From the NCBI RefSeq assembly GCF_022606355.1, contig NZ_JAHHZQ010000003.1, positions 434,001-498,000 of the forward strand: a DNA stretch of 64,000 nt, written 5' to 3'. The DNA comes from Leifsonia shinshuensis. Its GTDB lineage: Bacteria; Actinomycetota; Actinomycetes; Actinomycetales; Microbacteriaceae. The translations under genes were made by a program, and so were the position numbers. Shown one piece after another: positions 8,298-17,045 of this stretch; positions within the stretch are counted from its first letter, which is position 1; each line of letters begins with the position of its first letter. The notes under the pieces were generated by a model. The model was not told the DNA's origin and did no database searches. It worked only from the letters and a program-made list of their open reading frames with translations.

Positions 8298-8314
8298 ATG
8301 GCTATCATAGCCAT
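8298..8314. promoter_or_regulatory. 17-bp perfect palindrome in the divergent control region
   Basis: ATGGCTATCATAGCCAT is a perfect palindrome with one central base. It lies between the divergent regulator operon and the FAD/Fe-S dehydrogenase gene, 36 bp from the former and 45 bp from the latter. It is a strong candidate operator for coordinate control of both arms, by the small ArsR-like regulator or the nearby IclR. Two same-direction ATTCCA copies (8315, 8335) lie beside it. Confidence 0.5.
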
Positions 8315-8358
8315 ATTCCAACTGTCAGACGCAAATTCCATTTATCGGAAGGCAACCC

Positions 8359-11172
8359 ATGACTCGCTCCGGCAGGGCGGCCCAGGTCGCGCCGTCCCCG
8401 TTCACGGCTGCTCTCGGCGCCGCTTGCGCAGACGTGAGGACACGCGCGGTCGATCGCCTGTCCCGCGCCCACGACGCCTCCCACTACGTCCTGACCCCGC
8501 GCGCGGTCGCGGTCGCCGCCGACGTCGCGGAGGTCTCGCGCATCCTCGCCGCCGCACGGGTGCACCGGGTGCCGGTGACGTTCCGTTCCGGGGGCACGAG
8601 CCTGTCGGGTCAGGCCGGGACGACCGGGGTCCTGGTGGACACGCGGCGCGCGTTCCGTCGCGTGACGGTCGACGACGACGGCCGCACGGTGCGTGCGCAG
8701 CCGGGAGCGACGGTCAGGTCGGTCAACGCCCGGCTCGCGCGCTACGGCCGCAAGCTCGGCCCCGATCCCGCTTCCGAGATCGCGTGCACGATCGGCGGCG
8801 TCGTCGCCAACAACTCGTCGGGCATGTCGTGCGGCACGCACGCCAACACCTACCGCACCCTGGCCTCGGCCATCCTGGTGCTGCCGTCGGGAACCGTCAT
8901 CGACACAGGCGCCCCGGAGGCGGCGGAGCGGCTGCGCGCCGAGGAGCCCGAGATCCACGACGGGCTGCTCCGACTGCGCGACCGGGTGCGGGCGGACCCT
9001 CACTCGGTGGCGACGCTCACCCGGCTGCACGCGATCAAGAACACGATGGGCTACGGGCTGAACGCCTTCCTCGACCACGACGACCCGCTCCACATCCTCG
9101 AGCACCTCGTCATCGGCTCGGAGGGCACGCTCGCGTTCGTCGCGGAGGCCGCCTTCCACACACTGCCGGTGCTCCAGGAGAGCGCGACCGGGCTGCTCAT
9201 CTTCGCCGACCTCGCCGACGCGACGGCCTCACTGCGTGCGCTCGTCGACGCCGGCTTCGCCACCGTGGAGCTCCTGGACGCGGCGAGCCTCCGGGTGGCG
9301 CAGCGCGACCCGCAGGCGCCCGACGAGCTCCGCGCGCTCGACATCGCCGATCACGCCGCCCTCCTCGTCGAATACCAGTGCGCGTCCGCCGACGAGCTCG
9401 CGGATCGGCTGGCTCAGGCGCCCGCGGTGTTCGACACGCTGCCGCTCGCCGCTCCCGGCGCCCTGACCACCGACGCGTCGACGCGCTCCCGGCTGTGGCA
9501 CATCCGCAAAGGCCTCTACACGGCCGTCGCGGGCGCCCGGCCGTCCGGGACGACGGCGCTGCTCGAGGATGTCGCCGTGCCCGTCGACCTACTGGGCGAG
9601 ACCTGCTCGCGGCTCATCGGACTGTTCGAGCGCCACGGCTACACCGACAGCGTCATCTTCGGCCACGCGAAGGACGGCAACATCCACTTCCTGATCAACG
9701 AGCGGTTCGACGACCCGCGGAGCCTCGCCAGGTACGAGGCCTTCACCGACGACATGGTCGACGTCGTCCTCTCGGCGGGCGGCACCCTGAAGGCCGAGCA
9801 CGGCACCGGCCGGATCATGGCCCCGTACGTCCGCCGTCAGTACGGCGACGAGCTGTACGAGGTGATGTGGGCGGTCAAGCGCCTCATCGATCCGCAGCAG
9901 CAGCTCAATCCCGGCGTGCTCCTCACCGAGGACCCGAACGCCCACGTGCGCGATCTCAAGGTCGCCCCCACCGTCGAGAGCGAGGTGGACCGGTGCGTGG
10001 AGTGCGGCTACTGCGAGCCGGTGTGCCCGTCCCGCGACCTGACGCTCACGCCGCGCGAGCGCATCGTGCTGCGCCGCGAGCTGCAGGCCGCCCGCGAGCG
10101 CGGCGACGACGCCCTGGCGCGCGAGCTGGAGCAGCAGTACGAGTACGACGGAGTGGAGACCTGCGCGGTCGACGGCATGTGCCAGACCGCCTGCCCTGTG
10201 TTGATCAACACAGGCGACCTGGTGCGCCGCCTCCGTGCGGAATCGGCGCCGGCGCCGGCGAGAGCACTCGGCAAGGCGGCAGCGGCCCACTGGGGCCCGG
10301 TCACGCGCGTCGGCGCCGTCGCCCTCGATGTCGCCGCCGCGGTACCGACCCCGCTGCCCGCGTTCGCCACCCGCGCCGCGCGCGCCGTGCTCGGCGCGGA
10401 CCGTGTGCCGCTGTATTCGGGCGACCTCCCCTCGGGCGGCGGGCCGCGCCGCGTGCTCGCGGCGGAGGATCCGGAGGCGGTCTACTTCTCGTCGTGCACG
10501 ACGACGATGTTCGGCGCGGAGCACGGCGACGGGGTGAGCGAGTCGTTCGTCCGGCTGTGCGAGCGCGCAGGCGTGCGGCTCGCCACGCCCGACGACCTGC
10601 CGTCGCTCTGCTGCGGCACACCGTGGAAGTCGAAGGGTCTGAGCGAGGGCTACGCCACGATGACCGCGCGGGTCGCGGCGTCCCTCCGGCGGGCGACCGA
10701 CGACGGCCGTCTCCCGGTGGTCTGCGACGCGTCGTCGTGCACCGAGGGTCTCCAGCTGCTCCTCGACGCGGCGGGAGAGGCGGGAGTGCGCGTGATCGAC
10801 TCCGTGGCCTTCGTCGCCGACCGTGTGCTCCCGAGCCTCCCGCCGGCCGCGCGCGTGCCCTCCGTCACGCTCCACCCGACCTGTTCGTCCACCCACCTCG
10901 GCCTCGACGCCGCACTGCGCGCCGTCGCAGCGGCAGCCGCCGAGGTCGTGGTCGTTCCTGAGGACTGGGGCTGCTGCGCCTTCGCCGGCGACCGCGGGAT
11001 GCTGCACCCCGAGCTCACCGCCTCCGCCACGCAGCGCGAGGCCGCTGAGGTCCGTGCGGCCGCCTCGACGCATCACGCCTCGCTCAACCGCACCTGCGAG
11101 ATCGGGATGTCGCGCGCGACCGGCGAACGCTACGAGCACATCCTCGAAGTCCTCGACGCAGCGCTGACCTAG
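8359..11172 (+). CDS. FAD-binding and (Fe-S)-binding oxidoreductase, D-lactate-dehydrogenase type
   Basis: This 937-residue fusion has, in order: an FAD-binding type-4 domain (about 40-260; FRSGGTSLSGQAG, GGVVANNSSGM, IGSEGTLAF), an FAD-oxidase C-terminal domain (to about 530; IFGHAKDGNIHFL, KAEHGTGRI), a double 4Fe-4S module (CVECGYCEPVCPS; CAVDGMCQTACP) and two CCG-type heme/Fe-S domains (CCGTPW; CCAFAGDRG). Enzymes of this build oxidise 2-hydroxyacids, typically D-lactate, and pass electrons to the respiratory chain. It is divergent from an operon predicted to produce lactate, which fits a role in lactate use. Stereospecificity cannot be read from the sequence. Confidence 0.9.
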   Translation: MTRSGRAAQVAPSPFTAALGAACADVRTRAVDRLSRAHDASHYVLTPRAVAVAADVAEVSRILAAARVHRVPVTFRSGGTSLSGQAGTTGVLVDTRRAFRRVTVDDDGRTVRAQPGATVRSVNARLARYGRKLGPDPASEIACTIGGVVANNSSGMSCGTHANTYRTLASAILVLPSGTVIDTGAPEAAERLRAEEPEIHDGLLRLRDRVRADPHSVATLTRLHAIKNTMGYGLNAFLDHDDPLHILEHLVIGSEGTLAFVAEAAFHTLPVLQESATGLLIFADLADATASLRALVDAGFATVELLDAASLRVAQRDPQAPDELRALDIADHAALLVEYQCASADELADRLAQAPAVFDTLPLAAPGALTTDASTRSRLWHIRKGLYTAVAGARPSGTTALLEDVAVPVDLLGETCSRLIGLFERHGYTDSVIFGHAKDGNIHFLINERFDDPRSLARYEAFTDDMVDVVLSAGGTLKAEHGTGRIMAPYVRRQYGDELYEVMWAVKRLIDPQQQLNPGVLLTEDPNAHVRDLKVAPTVESEVDRCVECGYCEPVCPSRDLTLTPRERIVLRRELQAARERGDDALARELEQQYEYDGVETCAVDGMCQTACPVLINTGDLVRRLRAESAPAPARALGKAAAAHWGPVTRVGAVALDVAAAVPTPLPAFATRAARAVLGADRVPLYSGDLPSGGGPRRVLAAEDPEAVYFSSCTTTMFGAEHGDGVSESFVRLCERAGVRLATPDDLPSLCCGTPWKSKGLSEGYATMTARVAASLRRATDDGRLPVVCDASSCTEGLQLLLDAAGEAGVRVIDSVAFVADRVLPSLPPAARVPSVTLHPTCSSTHLGLDAALRAVAAAAAEVVVVPEDWGCCAFAGDRGMLHPELTASATQREAAEVRAAASTHHASLNRTCEIGMSRATGERYEHILEVLDAALT

Positions 11173-11196
11173 GGGTGCGCCCCGCGACCGCTCGCC

Positions 11197-11212
11197 TGAA
11201 ACCGATTCACGC
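11197..11212 (+). promoter_or_regulatory. Putative LacI operator upstream of the first LacI gene
   Basis: GAAACCGATTCAC carries an AA-n-CG-n-TT core, the usual LacI-family operator shape. The same GAAACCGATT word recurs at 12218-12228 (inverted) and 12286-12296. Position 18-34 bp before the ATG suggests autoregulation. Confidence 0.5.
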
Positions 11213-11230
11213 TGCTCTAAGTTGGAGCCC

Positions 11231-12220
11231 ATGGCTACCATCTACGAGGTCGCGGCCCTGGCCGGGGTCTCGCCCGCGACCGTATCCCGCGTCTTCAACG
11301 GTCACACCGTCTCGCCCGAGAAGGTCCGGCTGGTGCGGGAGGCGGCCGCGACGCTGAAGTTCGCGCCCAACCGCACCGCACGCCGGCTGCGCAATCAGAG
11401 TTCGGAACTCATCGCCCTGCTGATCCCGGACATCGAGAACCCGTTCTTCACGGCTCTCGCACGCGGCGTGGAAGACAGGGCCCAGGAGTCCGGCTTCTCC
11501 GTCGTGCTCTGCAACACCGACGACGATCCCGCCAAGGAGACGCGGTACCTCGAGATCGCCATGAGCGAGGGGATGGCCGGGGTCATCCTGGCACCGGCGG
11601 CGTCGGACGGCGACCTGGCCCAGATCGTCGCCCAGGGACGCCCGGTGGTCGCGGTCGACCGGTCGACCGGGTTCGACATCGATGCCGTGATGGTCGACAA
11701 CCGGGCGGCGGGCGCGGCGGCGACGACCGCGCTGTTCGACGCGGGCTTCCGTCGGGTGGCCTGCATCGCCGGACCGCTGGGCATCGAGTCGACCGAGGAG
11801 CGGTATCTCGGCTGGCGCCAGGTGGTCGCCAAGCGCTCGGACGGGACAGACGCCCCCGAGTTCCTGCAGCACGCGAACTACCGCGTCGACGGCGGCCGCA
11901 CCGCGATGGCCGCCCTGCTGGCGCTGGAGACGCCCCCCGACGCGGTCGTCACGACGAACAACCTGATGGGCGTCGGCGCCCTGCAGGTGCTCGCGGAGGC
12001 GGGCATCGCCCCGCCCGCGTTCGGTGTCGCGATCGTCGGCGATCTCCCGTTCACCACCTTCTCGCCGGACGTCGTCACGCAGGTGCACCTCCCCGCGCGT
12101 CATCTGGGCGTGACCGCCGCGTCGATGCTGATGGACAGGATCGCCGGTGACACGCAGCCGGCCAGGATCGTCGTCCTCCGCGCGCGGATCGCCTCCGACG
12201 CGGACGCGGATTCCGTGTAA
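11231..12220 (+). CDS. LacI-family transcriptional regulator (first of a paralogous pair)
   Basis: The protein has 329 residues. The helix-turn-helix and hinge cover residues 1-55 (MATIYEVAALAGVSPATVSRVFNG), and a periplasmic-binding-like sugar domain follows (LIPDIENPFFTALARGVED; VMVDN; TNNLMGVGAL). I start at MATIYEV, the canonical LacI start; a TTG nine bases upstream is possible but unneeded. It closely resembles the LacI at 19237-20250, with long shared stretches through the effector domain. It probably represses the downstream transporter operon through the GAAACCGATT sites and responds to a sugar imported by that operon. Confidence 0.93.
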   Translation: MATIYEVAALAGVSPATVSRVFNGHTVSPEKVRLVREAAATLKFAPNRTARRLRNQSSELIALLIPDIENPFFTALARGVEDRAQESGFSVVLCNTDDDPAKETRYLEIAMSEGMAGVILAPAASDGDLAQIVAQGRPVVAVDRSTGFDIDAVMVDNRAAGAAATTALFDAGFRRVACIAGPLGIESTEERYLGWRQVVAKRSDGTDAPEFLQHANYRVDGGRTAMAALLALETPPDAVVTTNNLMGVGALQVLAEAGIAPPAFGVAIVGDLPFTTFSPDVVTQVHLPARHLGVTAASMLMDRIAGDTQPARIVVLRARIASDADADSV

Positions 12221-12228
12221 TCGGTTTC
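12218..12228. promoter_or_regulatory. LacI operator, inverted copy
   Basis: TAATCGGTTTC overlaps the stop codon of the LacI gene and is the exact reverse complement of the site at 12286-12296. Two sites 68 bp apart around a transporter promoter suit looping or two-site repression by a tetrameric or dimeric LacI protein. Confidence 0.55.
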
Positions 12229-12280
12229 TTTCAATCATTCACTGGCAAGTAGCCAGTTTGAGAACACTTTTCTGAGGCTA

Positions 12281-12296
12281 TTGACGAAACCGATTA
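12281..12296 (+). promoter_or_regulatory. Transporter promoter -35 element with overlapping LacI operator
   Basis: TTGACG (12281-12286) is a good -35 element, and the operator GAAACCGATTA (12286-12296) starts at its last base and fills the spacer. A weaker -10 such as CTACTA lies at 12305-12310. A repressor bound here would block RNA polymerase directly. Confidence 0.5.
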
Positions 12297-12349
12297 CTTA
12301 AGCTCTACTAGGGGACAGCCATTTCTCAACGGAGAGGATCCATCCCCTG

Positions 12350-13669
12350 ATGAAACGCACCATGAGATCCATCGCCGCCGTGACGATCACCGCGGCGCTT
12401 GCAGCCACAGCACTCAGCAGTTGCAGCAGCACGGCTAACGACTCGACCGCCGGCAAGACCCTCAACGTCGCCTACTGGGACTACGGGCCGGGCGCGGAGG
12501 CCAACAACAAGGCGCTCGCAACCGGATTCGAGAAGAAGTACCCCGGGACCACCGTCACCCTCACCCCGGTCGCGGGCGAGAACTGGGGCACCTATTACGC
12601 CAACGTCGCCACGACGATGGCGGCGGGCAAGCACCCCGACCTCATGCTGATCTCTGGCGAGGGCGCGCAGTTCGTGACCAAGAACAACCTGATCGTCCCG
12701 ATCAACGACTACCTCAAGAAGGACCCGGAGGCCAAGGCCATCCAGGCCGACATCGCGCCCGGCCTGATCAACGGCTTCACCGTCGACAAGAAGGTCGTCA
12801 CGCTGGCCAACGGCTGGAACGACATGGTCATCTACTACAACACCGACGTCTTCAAGGAGGCCGGTCTCCCCGCCCCGAGTGCGGACTGGACGTGGGACGA
12901 CTTCGAGGCCACCGCCGCCAAGCTCACCAAGGACACCAACGGCGACGGCACCCCGGACCGCTACGGGTTCACCTGGGCCAGCAACGAGATCTTCCCCGGC
13001 ATCATGCCCTGGGTGGCGAACGCCGGAGGCAACCTCACCGACAAGACGGTCTGCAAGGCCACGGCCGACACCCCGCAGGTGACCAAGGCGGTCACGTTCC
13101 TGGAGGACATGATCCAGAAGAAGATCGCGCCGGCGCCGATGCCCATGAGCGACGTCTTCACCCGCTTCGAGAACGGCTCGATCGCGATGTTCGGCGCCGG
13201 CCGTTGGCCGATCGGGACGTTCCTCCCCGCCGGCTTCAAGTCCTTCGACATCCAGCTCTACCCGAAGGGCGACACCTACCAGACCGTCTTCGGCGGGGCC
13301 GGCTACCCGATCCTCAAGTCGTCGAAGAACCCTGACCTGGCCTGGAAGTTCCAGAAGTTCACCGTGAGCGAGGACGTGCAGAAGCAGGTCGTCGGAACGC
13401 CGGATGCCCCCGGCGACTCGATCCCGTCGCTCCGCTCGGTCGCGGCCACGATGACCACCGTCGGCACGCTGCCGAAGAACTCGCAGCTCTTCTACGACAG
13501 CATCGACAAGCACCCGCAGCTCGTCCCGTACCCGGCTCCGGCCAAGTACAGCGAGTACGAGTCGACCGTCCTCCGCTACACGCAGCTCATCTTCGGTGGG
13601 GAGGACTCCGTCAAGGACGGACTCGCCGCCATGCAGAAGGCGCTCGAGCCGATCGTGAGCTGCAACTGA
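12350..13669 (+). CDS. CUT1 sugar ABC transporter, substrate-binding lipoprotein
   Basis: The protein has 439 residues. The N-terminus is a lipoprotein signal (basic MKRTMR, hydrophobic core, lipobox LSSC at about residue 25), so it is anchored outside the membrane. The mature part is a cluster-B extracellular solute-binding protein with family landmarks: LNVAYWDYGPG, FEKKYPGTTVTL, HPDLMLISGE and a central YYNTDVFKEAGL strand. It is first in an operon with two permeases, a membrane protein, an esterase and a glycosidase. That context suggests a glycoside or oligosaccharide, perhaps fucose-containing, as substrate. An in-frame ATG at 12362 is an alternative start. Confidence 0.92.
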   Translation: MKRTMRSIAAVTITAALAATALSSCSSTANDSTAGKTLNVAYWDYGPGAEANNKALATGFEKKYPGTTVTLTPVAGENWGTYYANVATTMAAGKHPDLMLISGEGAQFVTKNNLIVPINDYLKKDPEAKAIQADIAPGLINGFTVDKKVVTLANGWNDMVIYYNTDVFKEAGLPAPSADWTWDDFEATAAKLTKDTNGDGTPDRYGFTWASNEIFPGIMPWVANAGGNLTDKTVCKATADTPQVTKAVTFLEDMIQKKIAPAPMPMSDVFTRFENGSIAMFGAGRWPIGTFLPAGFKSFDIQLYPKGDTYQTVFGGAGYPILKSSKNPDLAWKFQKFTVSEDVQKQVVGTPDAPGDSIPSLRSVAATMTTVGTLPKNSQLFYDSIDKHPQLVPYPAPAKYSEYESTVLRYTQLIFGGEDSVKDGLAAMQKALEPIVSCN

Positions 13670-13670
13670 G

Positions 13671-14630
13671 ATGACCACCAGCACCGCACGCGGTGTCGGG
13701 AACGGCAGCCGGGAGGCTGCCGTTCCTGGCGCCAGGAGGAGAAGGACGGACCCTGCCCGCAAGGGCGAGGCGTTCGCCGCCCTCGGCTTCCTGACCCCGT
13801 CGCTGATCGGCTTCGCGCTCTTCGTCCTGGCCCCGGCCCTCGGCGTCATCGCGCTCAGCTTCTTCGACTGGAATCTGCTCAGCGACGGGACCTTCATCGG
13901 CCTCGGCAACTTCACCCGGCTGCTCTCCGACGCGCGCCTCGCCCAGGTGTACGGATCGACCGCGTACATGGCCGTCGTGATCCTCGCCGTGAACGTGATC
14001 GTCGGCCTCCTGCTCGCCGTCCTGCTCGAGACGAGGATGCCGCGCTGGATCCGGGGCTTCTTCCGGCTGTCCTTCCTGTTCCCGTTCGTCGTGTCCTCGT
14101 CGGCGGTCGCCCTCATCTGGCGGTTCCTCCTGAACAAGGACCTCGGGCTGGTGAACTACTGGCTGGGCTGGCTGCACATCGACCGGATCGACTGGCTCGG
14201 CTCCAGCGTGTTCGCCCCGATCTCGGTCATCCTCGTCGCGTCGTGGAAGACGGTCGGGTTCTCCATCCTGATCTACATCGCCGGGTTGCAGTCCATCCCG
14301 GCCGAGATCCGCGAGGCGGCGATCGTCGACGGCGCGAACGCCTGGCAGCGGTTCTGGCGGATCACGCTGCCGCTCCTCTCCCCCACCGTCTTCTTCCTCC
14401 TCGTGATCAACACGATCAGCGCCTTCCAGATCTTCGCGGAGCCTCGCGTGCTCACCCAGGGCGGCCCGGGCGACGCCAGCCGCACCATCGTGCAGTACAT
14501 CTACGACACGGCGTTCGGCAGCTTCGACCTCGGTTACGCGTCGGCGGTCGGGATCACCCTCCTGCTGGTGCTGATCGTGCTCACCGCGATCCAGTTCCGG
14601 CTCTCTCGCAGATGGACGTTCTACGGATGA
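13671..14630 (+). CDS. CUT1 sugar ABC transporter permease (MalF type)
   Basis: The protein has 319 residues: a basic cytoplasmic N-terminus and about six membrane segments, beginning with LTPSLIGFALFVLAPALGVIA. The ATPase-docking EAA loop is clear at about residue 215 (REAAIVDGANAWQRFWRITLP). It starts one base after the binding-protein stop and overlaps the next permease as ATGA, so translation is coupled. With the 14627-15478 product it forms the membrane channel. No ATPase gene is present in the operon. Confidence 0.93.
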   Translation: MTTSTARGVGNGSREAAVPGARRRRTDPARKGEAFAALGFLTPSLIGFALFVLAPALGVIALSFFDWNLLSDGTFIGLGNFTRLLSDARLAQVYGSTAYMAVVILAVNVIVGLLLAVLLETRMPRWIRGFFRLSFLFPFVVSSSAVALIWRFLLNKDLGLVNYWLGWLHIDRIDWLGSSVFAPISVILVASWKTVGFSILIYIAGLQSIPAEIREAAIVDGANAWQRFWRITLPLLSPTVFFLLVINTISAFQIFAEPRVLTQGGPGDASRTIVQYIYDTAFGSFDLGYASAVGITLLLVLIVLTAIQFRLSRRWTFYG

Positions 14631-15478
14631 CGACGACGCACGCACGAGGCGCCGGCCACCTGGCCCAGCGGGTGATCACCTTCGCCGTCCTCGGGATCGC
14701 CGCGCTGGCGATCGCCGCACCCTTCCTCTGGATCTTCCGCGGCGCCATCTCGCCGAGCGACGCCGAGCTCTACCGGCTGCCGCCGACCCTATTCCCGTCG
14801 AGCGCGACCTTCGCCAACTTCGGCAAGGTCACGACACAGGTGCCGTACTTCCATTTCATCCTGAACTCGCTCATCGTCGCCGGAACGATCACGATCGCGC
14901 AGCTCATCACCTGCTCGACCGCGGGCTACGCGTTCGCCCGGCTGAGGTTCCCCGGCAAGAACGTCGCGTTCGCGCTCGTCATCGGGTCGCTGATGATCCC
15001 GCTGCAGGTGACGATCGTCCCGCTGTTCCTGGTGATGTCGAAGCTCGGGCTGACCAACACCCTGTGGGCACTCATCCTCCCCGGTGTCTTCAGCGCCTTC
15101 GGCGTCTTCCTGCTCCGGCAGCACTTCCTCAGCCTCCCCGCCGAGCTGGAGGAGGCGGCGAAGCTCGACGGCGCCGGCGCCGCCCGCACCTTCTTCCAGG
15201 TGATGCTCCCGCTCTCCGGTCCGGCGCTGGCGACCCTCGGCATCCTGACCTTCACCTACTGGTGGAACGACCTCCTCCTGCCGCTCGTGATGATCAACGA
15301 CACCGAGACCCAGACGCTCCCGGTCGGCCTGGTCCTCCTCGCCGGCCGGTTCTCGACCGGGTCGCTCGGCACGATCGCCGCCGGCATCACGATGGCCATC
15401 ATCCCGGTGCTGCTGGTGTTCCTGGTGGCCCAGCGCTACATCGTCCAATCCATCGCCTCGAGCGGACTGAAACTCTGA
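14627..15478 (+). CDS. CUT1 sugar ABC transporter permease (MalG type)
   Basis: The protein has 283 residues with about six membrane segments and an EAA loop at about residue 176 (LEEAAKLDGAGAARTFFQVMLP). The short N-terminus and the C-terminal end IVQSIASSGLKL are typical of the MalG half. The chosen ATG overlaps the stop of the first permease; an in-frame ATG at 14612 would lengthen it by five residues. It pairs with the preceding gene. Confidence 0.93.
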   Translation: MTTTHARGAGHLAQRVITFAVLGIAALAIAAPFLWIFRGAISPSDAELYRLPPTLFPSSATFANFGKVTTQVPYFHFILNSLIVAGTITIAQLITCSTAGYAFARLRFPGKNVAFALVIGSLMIPLQVTIVPLFLVMSKLGLTNTLWALILPGVFSAFGVFLLRQHFLSLPAELEEAAKLDGAGAARTFFQVMLPLSGPALATLGILTFTYWWNDLLLPLVMINDTETQTLPVGLVLLAGRFSTGSLGTIAAGITMAIIPVLLVFLVAQRYIVQSIASSGLKL

Positions 15479-16119
15479 TGACGACGACACACTCCCTCCC
15501 CACGGCCGGGATGCCGCTGCTCCTCAAGACGGCGGCCGTCGCCACCTGGCACGAACTCCCCCGCGTCGTGGCCCTCGGCCTGCTGTCGCTGGTCGCCGCC
15601 GTCCCGCTGGTGCTCTCCCTCCTCTTCGCGGCGCCGCCGTGGATCTCGGGCGCCGCGTCCGCGCCACTCGCGCTGCTCGCGACCGGGCTCTCCGCCTACG
15701 CGGCGGCCATCGCGCGCGGGGAGAAGCCCACGCTGCGCGACGGGCTCCGGCTCGACCCGGTGCTCGGCCTCTCGCTCGGCGTCGCCGCGACCCTGCTCGC
15801 GGAGGGGATCGCCCTCGGCGGCGGCGTGGCGATCACCGCGACCGTGCTCGCCGCCGCCGTCCTCGTCCTCGCGCCGTACGCACTGGCCTACGCCGCCGTG
15901 CGCGGCCGTCGCGGGCTGACCGCCTGGCGCGGAGCGGCGATCCTCGTCGCCTTCCGGCCGGGCGCGGCCCTGACCGTCCTGGCGCTCTGCTGCATCGGCG
16001 GATTCGCCGTGGTGGCGAGCGCGGGAACGCTGGCCGTCGTGCTGCCCTGCATCCTCTCCGTCTTCACCTGCTCGGTGGTCGGCGACGAGCTGGAGACCAT
16101 CGACGGGATGAGCCGGTGA
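15478..16119 (+). CDS. Polytopic membrane protein of unknown function in a sugar transporter operon
   Basis: The protein has 213 residues, mostly hydrophobic, with about five to six predicted membrane segments (VVALGLLSLVAAVPLVLSLL, LALLATGLSAYAAAIA, ITATVLAAAVLVLAPYALAY and others) and short basic loops. It overlaps the stop of the second permease (TGATG) and the start of the esterase (GTGA), so it is firmly part of the operon. DUF624/YesL-like membrane proteins occupy similar places in sugar operons, and its opening WHELPRVVALGLL is reminiscent of them, but I cannot confirm membership. A helper or sensor role for the transporter is speculation. Confidence 0.7.
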   Translation: MTTTHSLPTAGMPLLLKTAAVATWHELPRVVALGLLSLVAAVPLVLSLLFAAPPWISGAASAPLALLATGLSAYAAAIARGEKPTLRDGLRLDPVLGLSLGVAATLLAEGIALGGGVAITATVLAAAVLVLAPYALAYAAVRGRRGLTAWRGAAILVAFRPGAALTVLALCCIGGFAVVASAGTLAVVLPCILSVFTCSVVGDELETIDGMSR

Positions 16120-17045
16120 GCGCCGCCACTGCGAACACCGCCGTGCTCGAGCGGCTCGACCCCGCCCTCACCGCGCTGGTGCCGCTCACGCTGCCCGCGG
16201 CCCTGCCCGCCGGGCCGCTGACTGTGGAGCTGGTGCGGCGGGTGGACGCCTCGCTGGTGTCGGAGCCCGTCGAGACCGCCCGCGTCGTCCGGCTCGCGCG
16301 GTCCGACGGCTCCGCCCTCGAGCTCCGCCTCCACGAGACAGCGCGGACCGACGCCGCGATCCTCTGGATCCACGGCGGCGGCATGTTCCTCGGCAGCGCC
16401 CGCCAGGACGACACCCTCTGCCGGTCCCTCTCGGCCGCTCTCGGCGCGACCGTCGTCGCGGTGGACTACCGGCTCGCACCGGAGCACCCGCACCCCGCCC
16501 CGCTGGACGACTGCTACACGGCGCTCGGCTGGCTCGCCCGACGGTACCCGAGCGTGGTCGTCGCGGGAGCCAGCGCGGGCGGAGGACTCGCCGCCGGGCT
16601 CGCGCTGCTCGCGCGCGACCGGTCGGGGCCCGCCATCGCCGGACTCCACCTCTCCTATCCCATGCTCGACGACCGGGAGTCACCCATGATCACGACCGAA
16701 CTGGCCGACACCGTCGTGTGGAACGCACGACTGGACGCACTCGCCTGGCAGGCGTACCTCGGCGGCTCGCCCGCCGACCAGTACGCGGCCCCCGGCCGCG
16801 CCGCCGACCTCTCCGGGCTGCCGCCCACGGTGATCGATGCGGGCGACCTCGACCTGTTCGTGCACGAGGACGTCGCGTTCGCCTCAGCACTCGAGACGGC
16901 CGGGGTCGACGTGACGCTGACCGTCGAGGCCGGTGCCCCGCACTGCTTCGAGTTCATCCTGCCCGACACGGACAGGAGCCGGGCGACGCTCGAGCGCAAG
17001 CACGCCGCCCTCGCCGGACTCCTCGACGGCGGAGCCGCCCGGTGA
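16116..17045 (+). CDS. Alpha/beta-hydrolase-fold esterase (HSL family)
   Basis: The protein has 309 residues. It carries the hormone-sensitive-lipase oxyanion motif HGGGMFLG, VDYRLAPEHPHPAP, the nucleophile elbow GASAGGGLA, and Asp and His candidates near DLDLFVHED and GAPHCFE. It has no signal peptide and is therefore cytoplasmic. GTG 16116 overlaps the upstream stop and GTGA joins it to the glycosidase gene. In this operon a likely role is removal of acetyl or other acyl groups from an imported glycoside before cleavage; this role is inferred. Confidence 0.88.
   Translation: MSAATANTAVLERLDPALTALVPLTLPAALPAGPLTVELVRRVDASLVSEPVETARVVRLARSDGSALELRLHETARTDAAILWIHGGGMFLGSARQDDTLCRSLSAALGATVVAVDYRLAPEHPHPAPLDDCYTALGWLARRYPSVVVAGASAGGGLAAGLALLARDRSGPAIAGLHLSYPMLDDRESPMITTELADTVVWNARLDALAWQAYLGGSPADQYAAPGRAADLSGLPPTVIDAGDLDLFVHEDVAFASALETAGVDVTLTVEAGAPHCFEFILPDTDRSRATLERKHAALAGLLDGGAAR

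Noticed and set aside
11172-11183. GGGGTGCGCCCC as a terminator after the FAD/Fe-S dehydrogenase gene
   Set aside because: The stem is only four base pairs with no U-tract; too weak to call.
12326-14137. A 603-codon open frame on the minus strand opposite the binding protein and permease
   Set aside because: It is an antisense shadow of two clear genes in high-GC DNA; its translation is low-complexity, rich in Arg, Val, Gly and Asp, with no domain.
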